Shown: positions 1-5,936 of the stretch, piece by piece
Layout: each line of letters starts with the position of its first letter
Numbering within the stretch: the stretch's first letter is position 1
Assembly: GCA_019309665.1 (NCBI GenBank)
Contig: JAFDFV010000073.1
Span: forward strand, 1 to 8,760
DNA: 8,760 nucleotides
From: Deltaproteobacteria bacterium
GTDB taxonomy: Bacteria > Desulfobacterota > Desulfobacteria > Desulfobacterales > ETH-SRB1
Direction of reading: 5' to 3'
The notes under the pieces: model-generated
What the model saw: only the letters and a program-made list of their open reading frames with translations
Told to the model about the DNA's origin: nothing
Databases searched by the model: none
Translations under genes and position numbers: made by a program

Positions 1-1
1 T

Positions 2-578
2 GACCCCATTTATACGATTTTCATTAACCTGACAGCGGATAAGGCTGAAGGGGTCCGCAATAAAAACGGCTTCATGGCTTCTATCTCCATGGGAATCATT
101 TTCGTTATTGTCCTATTCACAGGCGACGCCATCCTTCGCTTCTTCGGAATATCGGTGGGCTCCTTCCGGGTTGGCGGCGGTATCCTGATTTTGCTCATGG
201 CCATCTCCATGGCTGCATGCCAGGATAAGCCGTGTCAAGCAAACAAAAGAAGAGGGGCTCGACTCTGCCGAACGCGACAGCGTGGCAGTGGTACCTTTGG
301 GCACCCCGCTCCTGGCTGGGCCCGGAGCGATAAGCACCGTTATCCTCTGCGCCCAGCGCTATACATCTGCCGCGCACTATCCTTATCTGCTCGGTGTCAT
401 ATTGCTCATTGTATGCCTGACCTTCTTTTCGTTTAGACTTGCCCCTGCCATTACCCGTTTGCTTGGCAAAACAGGCATCAACGTGGTAACCCGGCTTATG
501 GGTCTGATCATGGCCGCGGTGGGCGTGGAGTTCATTGCCAACGGCCTCAAGCAGCTTTTCCCGGTCCTGGGCGGCTAA
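2..578 (+). pseudogene. MarC-family integral membrane protein, 5' partial and frameshifted
   Basis: MarC-family proteins are small inner-membrane proteins with about six helices and no settled function. The gene enters from the left edge in frame 2, with residues such as LTADKAEGVRNKN and ILRFFGISVGSFRVGGGIL, which are typical of the family's first half. At about 209-213 the frame changes. Frame 2 runs into an unrelated soluble-looking tail, while frame 3 continues the family sequence as LHARISRVKQTKEEGLDSAERDS (read 213-281) and then VAVVPLGTPLLAGPGAIST, with hydrophobic segments to the TAA at 576-578. One extra base, most simply a G at 211/212, explains the break. No slippery heptamer precedes it, so programmed frameshifting is unlikely. 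It is either a real mutation or a sequencing error; if an error, this is an ordinary marC gene. The native start lies outside the window. Confidence 0.85.
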
Positions 579-628
579 GACCAGAAAAGTATAAGGGCCA
601 GACTTGCGTTAGAAACAGGAGTGTTCCT

Positions 629-2076
629 TTGGAGCTAATACTTAGCGATTTGCGAATTCCCATTGAAAAAGATGGGATGGATGAATACGTAAAAGCCGCT
701 TCCCAACAATTGGAAATCGACGCAGGAAATATATTCATCGCGAAAATTCTGAGTAAATCCCTTGATGCGAGCAGCAAAGAACAGTTTTATTACAAAATTT
801 CACTAATTGTCACGACTCCTGATAACTTTCAAAACAAGCAAAACCTCCCGGTCTACAGCGAACCAGTAAAAGCAAACAGGAAAACAACAAACATTAAAGG
901 CAGGCCTGTCATAGTAGGTTTCGGTCCGGCCGGCATGTTTGCTGCTTTAGAGCTTATTGATTACGGGCTTAAACCTTTAATATTTGAAAGGGGTAAAAAG
1001 ATAGAAGAACGCTTTGTTGATGTTCAAAAATTTATAAAAGAAAGAGAGATAAATCCTGAATCAAATATTCAATTTGGTGAGGGAGGAGCCGGTTCATATT
1101 CGGACGGAAAGCTGTTTTCCAGAAGAAATAATAATTCGAGCTATGTAAATCGGGTGTTAAAGACTTTTATTAAATTTGGTGCGCCTGAAGAAATAGGATA
1201 TATCAGCAAGCCCCATTTAGGAATGGTGAAAAGGAATATCTTTCTTCAAGTATCTATATTGCTTTGGGACATTCTGCGCGCGATACCTTTGAGATGATGC
1301 ATGAAAAAGGTGTTGCTGTTGAGCAGAGGCCGATTTCTGTTGGTGTGAGGGTTGAGCATCCTGTTGAAACTATTAATCTTATGCGATATGGCGATAAATA
1401 TAAAAATTTTAATGGCTTAGGGGCTGCAACCTATTCTTTAAATTATACTAATCGAAAAATCCGGAGGGGGGTTTATACCTTCTGCATGTGCCCTGGAGGT
1501 GAGGTAATTAATGCTTCATCTAATCAAGGCATGCTGGTTTTAAACGGGATGAGCTACTCACGCAGGTCGTCAGCATTTTCAAATGCAGCGCTGGTTGTAA
1601 GCTGTCATGCGGATGATTATAAATCAACCGGTCCATTGGCTGGTTTAGAGTTTCAAAATGATATTGAGCGAAAGGCCTTTAACGCGGGAGGAGGAAGATG
1701 GGAAGCTCCCGCGCAAAATTTGATGGATTTTTTAGGCAAGAGCAGTTCTTCCGGCTTAAATAATAACTCGTATAAGATGGGGGCTGTTCCTGCTGACATG
1801 AAAGACATTTTTCCAGCATTTGTGGTCAAGGAGCTGTTGGCCGCATTTAATAAATGGAAAGAAGAGGTTCCGTTATTTATTTCAAATCATGCAATATTGT
1901 TAGGCGCGGAAACAAGAACTTCATCTCCTGTACGGATTAAACGCAATGAAAAACTTGAATCAGTAAATATCAAGAATTTGTATCCGATAGGCGAAGGTTC
2001 AGGCTATACAGGCGGTATAACAAGTTCTGCCGCTGATGCTATAAAGGCTGTCGAAATAAACGTATTGCAAGGATAG
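629..2076 (+). pseudogene. FAD-dependent oxidoreductase (COG2509 type) with internal deletion and frame change
   Basis: This is an uncharacterised FAD-dependent dehydrogenase; substrate is unknown for the family. The start is TTG 629, with AGGAG at 617-621 seven bases upstream. Residues 1-90 form the family's N-terminal domain; the FAD-binding Rossmann motif GFGPAG is at residues 97-102 (VIVGFGPAGMFAALEL), followed by FGEGGAGSYSDGKL at 149-162. Reading frame 2 follows the family to KPHLG (ends 1222), then runs into noise and stops at 1297. Frame 1 resumes the family sequence exactly at 1222 with NGEKEYLSSSIY, then GHSARDTFEMMHEKGVAVEQRP, and ends with IGEGSGYTGGITSSAADAIKA at TAG 2074-2076. 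In intact relatives about 45-55 residues separate these two blocks, so roughly 135-165 bp appear to be missing, with a shift of frame. The protein is very probably non-functional unless the gap is an assembly error. Confidence 0.85.
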
Positions 2077-2196
2077 TCTGTCTTTATTTTTCGTGCTGGT
2101 GATTGCCGGATTGTTTATGAAATTCATGAGGATCGACTCGTCATCCTTGTCGTAAAAGTCGGACACCGTAAAGACGTTTATAAAAAACTCCTCTAA
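2077..2196 (+). pseudogene. RelE/ParE-type toxin, C-terminal fragment
   Basis: Frame 1 reads FRAGDCRIVYEIHEDRLVIL and then VVKVGHRKDVYKKLL, ending in TAA 2194-2196. This is the C-terminal core of RelE-family toxins: the R-x-GD-R-hydrophobic-Y-hydrophobic block and the final VGHR-(K/R)-(D/E)-VY motif. RelE proteins are ribosome-dependent mRNA endonucleases paired with an antitoxin. Here only about 36 residues remain (from about 2089). There is no start codon with a ribosome site, no N-terminal helices and no antitoxin gene, so it cannot encode a working toxin. The fragment lies in the same frame as, and directly after, the stop codon of the FAD oxidoreductase gene, so readthrough of that TAG would append it. 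It is best read as debris from a lost toxin-antitoxin pair. Confidence 0.75.
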
Positions 2197-2286
2197 TTTC
2201 CCACTTTTCTCAATTCATCGTTGAACCGCAAACACGAGCGCATTCCCCGCTGCTTTCGGCGGGGAGCTTCAAATAACTATCTATGG
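2197..2286. repeat. Intergenic GC hairpin, possible dispersed repeat or helicase 3' end
   Basis: The gap between the RelE fragment and the helicase stop holds a hairpin at 2245-2264: arms CCCCGC/GCGGGG extended by a G-T and a G-C pair, with a four-base loop. There is no T-run on either side, so it is not a standard intrinsic terminator, though it could protect the 3' end of the helicase mRNA coming from the right. The flank (TTGAACCGCAAACACGAGCG, 2221-2240) looks to me like spacer sequence recurring in related genomes. That is an impression from memory and was not tested. Confidence 0.35.
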
Positions 2287-3579
2287 TCAACAACGCCCCC
2301 CAAGTTCCGCCCTGCCGGCTGCCTTCGCCTCTTGGGTGGACAGCCAGGCAAACGCCCCTTTCCTAACCCGTCCTTTTGGCTCATGGGCGGGCTTGCTCCT
2401 TTGCGTTTGATACCCGCATCGGGTACGTTGGGGGGCTTTTCTTTGCGGTGTTACCGGCGCAGCCTTATAGTCGAAGTCCGCCAGGGTTCGTCGCTCTATA
2501 GAAGCGCCGATAAGCTTATTGATGGCGCAGACCATCTCTTTGTCTTCTCCGGTAATAAGGGTGAACGCTTCGCCGCTGCGAGTCGCCCGACCGGTCCGTC
2601 CGATTCGGTGAATGTATGCATCGGGGGTGGAAGGAATATCGTAGTTGATGACATGCGAAACCTTGGTAACGTCAATGCCCCTGGCGGCGATATCGGTGGC
2701 CACCAGGATCTTAAATGTCCCGTCTCGAAAGCCATCCAATGCGGCTTGCCGTTTTCCCTGGGAAAGATTCCCCTGCAGAGAAGTCGAACGGTATCCGGCA
2801 CCAGCCAGCTTTTTCCCCAGGCTTTTGGCGCGATGCTTGGTCCGGGTAAATACAAGCACCGACTCGGCTGTGGTATTTCCCAACAGCTTTAACAGTAGCG
2901 CCGTTTTCAAATGCTGGGCCACCGGATAGAGCGCATGACGAACCGTATCCGCAGGTGCGGTAATCCCCACCTGGACGGTGATCGGATCTCGCAGAACATC
3001 CCCTGCTAAGCGACGTATTTCGGTAGGCATTGTAGCCGAGAAAAGCAGCGTCTGACGCTTTTTGGGAAGATGTTTCAAAATGCGCCGGATATCAGGGAGA
3101 AACCCCATGTTGAACATATGGTCGGCCTCATCAATAACCAGCACTTCCAATTTGGAAAGATCGACGGTACCACGGTTGATATGATCAAGAAGCCGACCGG
3201 GACAGGCCACAACAATATCAGCACGTTTCAGTTTCTGAATCTGCGGATTAATACCAACGCCACCGTAAACAGTAGTGCTTCTCAGGCGGGTCTTGCGACC
3301 CAGAGTTTCAATAGCCTGATGAATCTGTTCGGCCAGCTCTCGGGTGGGAGCCATGATCAGAGCACGGATGCAGGCCGTTTTTTTTTCGATCAACCGATTC
3401 AGTATCGGCAGAACGAAGACAGCCGTTTTACCGGTGCCGGTTTGGGCCAGCCCCATCACATCATGATTCTTTAGGACCTGCGGAATTGCCCGAGCCTGAA
3501 TCGGGGTCGGGGTTACATACCCCGCCGCTACGACGCCTGCCGCAACATTGGGATGAAAATTAAAAGACTTGAAATTCAA
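2287..3579 (-). CDS. DEAD-box RNA helicase, RhlE-like
   Basis: An ATP-dependent RNA helicase that remodels RNA duplexes, probably in ribosome assembly, RNA decay or cold adaptation. From the chosen start (430 residues) the order is: Q-motif region GYVTPTPIQARAIP near residues 20-33, Walker A AQTGTGKT at 45-52, PTREL at 78-82, DEAD at 150-153, SAT at 181-183, motif V ATDIAARGID, and motif VI HRIGRTGRA at 324-332. A basic, low-complexity tail follows from about 374, as is usual in RhlE-type enzymes. Motif Ib reads CPGR instead of the common TPGR. The start is TTG at 3577-3579, because AAGAAGG lies six to seven bases upstream and the protein then begins LNFKSFNFHP, as in relatives. The frame stays open to a GTG at 3661-3663, but that would translate the leader terminator. 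A promoter and a terminator precede it. Stop TGA at 2287-2289; nothing is co-transcribed downstream. Confidence 0.93.
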   Translation of the reverse strand: MNFKSFNFHPNVAAGVVAAGYVTPTPIQARAIPQVLKNHDVMGLAQTGTGKTAVFVLPILNRLIEKKTACIRALIMAPTRELAEQIHQAIETLGRKTRLRSTTVYGGVGINPQIQKLKRADIVVACPGRLLDHINRGTVDLSKLEVLVIDEADHMFNMGFLPDIRRILKHLPKKRQTLLFSATMPTEIRRLAGDVLRDPITVQVGITAPADTVRHALYPVAQHLKTALLLKLLGNTTAESVLVFTRTKHRAKSLGKKLAGAGYRSTSLQGNLSQGKRQAALDGFRDGTFKILVATDIAARGIDVTKVSHVINYDIPSTPDAYIHRIGRTGRATRSGEAFTLITGEDKEMVCAINKLIGASIERRTLADFDYKAAPVTPQRKAPQRTRCGYQTQRSKPAHEPKGRVRKGAFAWLSTQEAKAAGRAELGGRC

Positions 3580-3605
3580 TATACACCTTCTTTCTGTGTT
3601 CCAAT

Positions 3606-3634
3606 AAAAAAAGCCCCGGATTATTCCGGGGCTT
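3606..3634 (-). terminator. Intrinsic terminator in the helicase leader (attenuator candidate)
   Basis: Perfect 10-bp stem AAGCCCCGGA/TCCGGGGCTT (3611-3620 with 3625-3634) and a four-base loop. On the minus strand it is followed by seven T residues, an excellent intrinsic terminator. It sits downstream of the helicase promoter and about 16 bases before its ribosome site, so transcripts from that promoter must pass it to express the gene. The plus strand has no adjacent T-run. Confidence 0.85.
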
Positions 3635-3646
3635 ACGTGATTTTTA

Positions 3647-3698
3647 GTTACAACCAAGAACACTAACTTATTTGTATCTTACGGATTGTTACAACCAA
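3647..3698. repeat. Two exact 11-bp direct repeats across the helicase promoter and leader
   Basis: GTTACAACCAA occurs at 3647-3657 and again at 3688-3698, start to start 41 bp, about four helical turns. One copy fills part of the -35/-10 spacer and the other lies in the transcribed leader. This spacing on one DNA face would suit a protein operator, but chance duplication is possible in a short AT-rich segment. Confidence 0.5.
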
Positions 3699-3704
3699 AG
3701 TCAA
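3676..3704 (-). promoter_or_regulatory. Sigma-70-type promoter of the DEAD-box helicase
   Basis: On the minus strand, TTGACT (3699-3704) and TAAGAT (3676-3681) are separated by exactly 17 bases. Five of six -35 bases and four of six -10 bases match consensus. The predicted start is near 3669, giving a leader of about 90 bases that includes the terminator hairpin. The spacer contains one of two copies of an 11-bp direct repeat. Confidence 0.65.
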
Positions 3705-3871
3705 CTGTATTTTTGAGGGTATGATTAAACAAGCATTTTTTTAACCTGACACTTTACACTTAACATCTGATGAATCTGTTTTTTTACGAGTTTATCAAAA
3801 TTACCCAACCCTTAAAAATTTGACTTTAAGACTACCGATTATTGTAGCACTTCCTATGGCGGGTACTTTGT
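3705..3871. other. AT-rich spacer without recognisable genes
   Basis: Between the helicase promoter and the racemase fragment the DNA is AT-rich with several T-runs and frequent stops in all frames. I see no coding signal, RNA gene or convincing regulatory site here. Together with the following fragments it makes 3705-4313 a gene-free stretch of about 600 bases made mostly of debris. Confidence 0.5.
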
Positions 3872-4036
3872 TTAAATATTATTGATGATTACTTTTTTGA
3901 CAAATGGCGATGTCATTGCTGATAACAGGGCACTATAATTCAATTTAAACCTGATTTTATCTCCTACATTTATAATTGATTTGGTAATTTCCAGAATAAT
4001 ATGGTCACTGCTGGAACCAATAATATTAACATCAGT
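3872..4036 (-). pseudogene. Alanine/ornithine racemase family, C-terminal fragment
   Basis: The minus strand reads DVNIIGSSSDHIILEIT followed by a variable stretch, then VGDKIRFKLNYSALLSAMTS and PFVKKVIINNI, with TAA at 3872-3874. The G-x-SSDH-hydrophobic-IL block and the NY-(G/S)-ALLSAMTSP-(Y/F)-V block near the end are characteristic of the PLP-dependent alanine/ornithine racemase family. Only about 50 of the usual 350 or so residues remain; the PLP lysine and the whole barrel are absent. The frame stays open to 4066, but beyond about 4036 it overlaps plus-strand sequence that reads as a transposase tail, so the break lies near 4036-4046. No ribosome site or start serves it. It is non-functional. 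Confidence 0.7.
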
Positions 4037-4039
4037 TAG

Positions 4040-4162
4040 ATGACGACCGTAGATCTGGCCAAAAAACTAAATTTAGCTCAGCCCACTATAAGCCAATCAG
4101 CTATGCGAGGACGAAAGATAGCCGTAGAAGAAGGATTAAAACTATTGGAACAAATCAAGTAA
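4040..4162 (+). pseudogene. REP-associated-type (Y1/IS200-like) transposase, C-terminal fragment
   Basis: A 40-residue open stretch runs from ATG 4040 to TAA 4160-4162. It contains TTVDLAKKLNLAQPTISQSA followed by MRGRKIAVEEGLKLLEQIK. This matches the small C-terminal helix-turn-helix of REP-associated tyrosine transposases, which typically follows a WxxRELG segment with a T-x-(V/E)-LA-x-(K/R)-L-x-(L/I)-(S/A)-QP-x-(V/I)-S block and then RG-x-(K/R)-I. The catalytic Y1 domain (HUH and tyrosine) is completely absent. A stop codon lies directly upstream (TAG 4037-4039) and there is no ribosome site. It is a remnant abutting the racemase fragment, consistent with a mobile-element rearrangement. 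Confidence 0.65.
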
Positions 4163-4220
4163 TATTCCAATGGATGTCCTGCTACGTCCGCCTTTAAAAA
4201 GTGCGAGACATTTTGACTCT

Positions 4221-4255
4221 TTATGTTAGGGGAAAATAGAGCACTTCTAACATAA
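4221..4255. repeat. 9-bp inverted repeat upstream of an orphan start codon
   Basis: TTATGTTAG (4221-4229) and CTAACATAA (4247-4255) are perfect inverted copies separated by 17 bases. The right arm runs into the AAGGAG ribosome site at 4254-4259. In DNA this could be an operator; in RNA it would partly mask the ribosome site. A TTGACT at 4213-4218 could be a -35, but no good -10 follows. Confidence 0.5.
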
Positions 4256-4265
4256 GGAGATTGTT

Positions 4266-4382
4266 ATGGAAAAAGATTGCTTCAAAGAGATTATCGCTGA
4301 AGTTAGCAAAAAATTACCTCAAAAAATCATCAATCATAAACATTGGAGCTATGCTGTCCAAAAAAAGCATCCCTTTTCTTGA
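4266..4382 (+). pseudogene. Orphan 5' end of an unrecognised gene, running into hemW
   Basis: ATG 4266 has an excellent ribosome site (AAGGAG, six bases away). It opens a 38-codon frame beginning MEKDCFKEIIAEVSKKLPQ and ending at TGA 4380-4382. From codon 17 onward (4314) it is read antisense through the 3' end of hemW, so only the first 16 codons have their own DNA. I do not recognise the family. The intact initiation region followed by abrupt entry into another gene suggests the front of a truncated gene, joined to the hemW end at about 4310-4314. A genuine short peptide cannot be excluded. Confidence 0.35.
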
Positions 4383-5465
4383 AAGCATACAGTGGTTTTT
4401 TGGCTGAATGGGAAGAATATACCCATCTTCCTCAAGCTGCTTTATCTTTTCTGTAAATATTTGGCGAAAATTTATACCAAGGTTTTCATCAATAGCATCA
4501 ATGTCTATCCCCTCGGTCTTCCTCAGCCCAAGATAAACCATCTCCATCATGCGCTGCTCTTTGCTTAAAATCTCTTTCTCTTCTATAGCCACCCTGCCCT
4601 CTTTTATATTCTCTATATATTTTTTTACGCTGCGGCAGTTCCAGTAACGCCGGGGTTCTATAAATGAATGGGCGGATGGCCCAAACCCCATGTATGGCGA
4701 GAATGACCAGTACTTCATATTATGCCTGGATATTTTGGAAGCATTTTTTGCAAAGTTTGATATTTCATACTGAACATAACTATGAGCAGTTAAATATTCG
4801 ATTGTTGTTTCAAAAAGCTCGGATAGCAGAGAGTCGGCCACAGGTTTAAACCTGCCTTGCCGGCGCTCCCTGTCCAATGGAGTGCCTTTCTCATATGTAA
4901 GCATATAGCAGGATAAGTGTTCTGGCTCAAATTCAATAGCCCTTTGCAAATCAGAAAGCCATGTCTTTTTTGTCTGACCAGGAATGCCGTAAATAAGATC
5001 AATTCCAATATTATCAAACCCTGCTTTTCGTGCCCATTTGATTGTTCTATTTGCATCATTAGTTGAATGAATTCTGCCAAGAAAATCAAGAAATTCATCA
5101 TTAAAAGACTGTACGCCTATATTAATACGATTAATGCCGACCCCCTGGTATCCTTTAAGTTTTTCAGTTGTAACAGTACCAGGGTTGACTTCTATGGTTA
5201 TTTCAGTGTCAGTAGATATATTAAATAATTCGTATGCATTTTCAATTATCCTGCCGATATTTTCAGGTTTTAAAACCGAAGGTGTGCCGCCTCCGAAATA
5301 CAGGGTATCGCATACTAAAGGATGGCTTGAGACCATTTGCATCTCCCTGATCAAGGCCTCGACAAATGGCTGTTTAAGGGACTGGTCTGTTATGGAGTAA
5401 AAGTCGCAGTAAGGACATTTTTTAATACAAAAAGGGATATGTATGTATATGCCGGTTTGTTTCAT
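4314..5465 (-). CDS. hemW: HemW, radical-SAM heme chaperone (coproporphyrinogen III oxidase-like)
   Basis: HemW is a radical-SAM-fold protein related to HemN. Characterised members bind heme and deliver it to target proteins such as respiratory enzymes rather than oxidising coproporphyrinogen. The 383-residue length is normal. Cluster cysteines C13, C17 and C20 form CxxxCxxC followed by DF, without the fourth cysteine found in HemN. GGGTPS is at 58-63, NPGT near 94, NIGVQSF near 115, and the HemW-type HNxxYW motif (HNMKYW) at 248-253, followed by GFGPSAHS at 260-267. The C-terminal HemN-C domain with its winged-helix-like end is complete to FLR. The start ATG at 5463-5465 gives the standard KQTGIYIHIPFC beginning, although no strong ribosome site precedes it. 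It stands alone between two debris patches. Old annotations may call it hemN. Confidence 0.93.
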   Translation of the reverse strand: MKQTGIYIHIPFCIKKCPYCDFYSITDQSLKQPFVEALIREMQMVSSHPLVCDTLYFGGGTPSVLKPENIGRIIENAYELFNISTDTEITIEVNPGTVTTEKLKGYQGVGINRINIGVQSFNDEFLDFLGRIHSTNDANRTIKWARKAGFDNIGIDLIYGIPGQTKKTWLSDLQRAIEFEPEHLSCYMLTYEKGTPLDRERRQGRFKPVADSLLSELFETTIEYLTAHSYVQYEISNFAKNASKISRHNMKYWSFSPYMGFGPSAHSFIEPRRYWNCRSVKKYIENIKEGRVAIEEKEILSKEQRMMEMVYLGLRKTEGIDIDAIDENLGINFRQIFTEKIKQLEEDGYILPIQPKNHCMLSRKGMLFLDSIAPMFMIDDFLR

Positions 5466-5482
5466 AAGACTAAAATGTTAAA

Positions 5483-5491
5483 ATTATATCA
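5483..5491 (-). promoter_or_regulatory. Extended -10 promoter for hemW
   Basis: The minus strand reads TGATATAAT, a perfect TATAAT with the TG-N extension, 17 bases upstream of the hemW ATG. A TTGAAA at 5508-5513 is 19 bases away, long for a -35. Transcription would start near 5476, leaving a leader of only about ten bases, which fits the missing ribosome site. Confidence 0.5.
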
Positions 5492-5562
5492 ATAAGTTGA
5501 TCACTGCTTTCAAAAAAGAGTTCAAAATTTATAAAAAATATCACAACTATCGCATTGTGACC

Positions 5563-5668
5563 AGGCAATATTTTCCAAAAGGAAATGTCCGACAAAATTC
5601 TTGCAATAGCTGTTAAAAAGATTAATCATAGACCAAGAAAGTGCCTTGACTACCGGACACCACCAAGT
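5563..5668 (+). pseudogene. IS30-family transposase, C-terminal fragment with frameshift
   Basis: Frame 1 reads RQYFPKG (5563-5583). Frame 2 then reads MSDKILAIAVKKINHRPRKC followed by LDYRTPPS (5585-5668). Both blocks belong to the end of IS30-type DDE transposases, where RQYFPKG is followed by a short linker, SD-x-x-L and then NxRPRKCLxYxTP. Between the two frames the linker is missing and the phase changes, so even this tail is damaged. The remaining catalytic domain and a clear left end are absent. The sequence after 5670 could include a worn element terminus, but no matching inverted repeat is visible. It marks an old insertion beside the truncated methyltransferase gene. Confidence 0.65.
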
Positions 5669-5705
5669 ATTACATGGTACATTTGCAACCTGAATTCAAC
5701 ATACT

Positions 5706-5915
5706 ATGAATATCACAGTTCGAGAAATTTATGATAGGTTTGCTGAAACCTATGAAAAGAACCGGGGACTTTTTGATATGACAAAAGTCTTAGCTTCTTT
5801 TTATGGACGTTTACAAGTAGAAAAAGGAAGATTGCTTGATTTAGGATTTGGAGCAGGTGATGGCGCTGGAAGCAGTGAGGGAATACGTTCCCTAAAATCA
5901 TTCAGCCTGGGTTGA
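5706..5915 (+). pseudogene. SAM-dependent methyltransferase, N-terminal fragment
   Basis: ATG 5706 opens a 69-residue frame ending at TGA 5913-5915. It begins MNITVREIYDRFAETYEKNRG, followed by LFDMTKVLASFYGRLQ and then GRLLDLGFGAG at about residues 41-51. The DxFAxxYxxNRxxFD start and the LDLGxGAG SAM-binding motif I are typical of class I methyltransferases; the usual Cys in motif I is Phe here. After motif I the reading becomes unrelated (DGAGSSEGIRSLKSF), and the rest of the fold, about 130 or more residues, is missing. A small hairpin (AGGGAA/TTCCCT around a TACG loop, 5878-5893) lies at the break. No ribosome site precedes the ATG. The fragment is flanked by an IS30 tail and the lyase gene and is probably dead. 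Confidence 0.7.
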
Positions 5916-5936
5916 ACTGTTTTAATGGGAAACAAT

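Noticed and set aside
205..215. Programmed frameshift in marC
   Set aside because: No slippery heptamer, stop-codon context or stimulatory structure was seen, and the family is not known for frameshifting.
2221..2892. 223-residue plus-strand open frame
   Set aside because: Antisense shadow of the DEAD-box helicase; no family motifs, and the opposite strand has every helicase motif.
3580..3663. In-frame N-terminal extension of the helicase to GTG 3661-3663
   Set aside because: It would translate the terminator hairpin, has no ribosome site, and relatives begin at the NFKSF segment.
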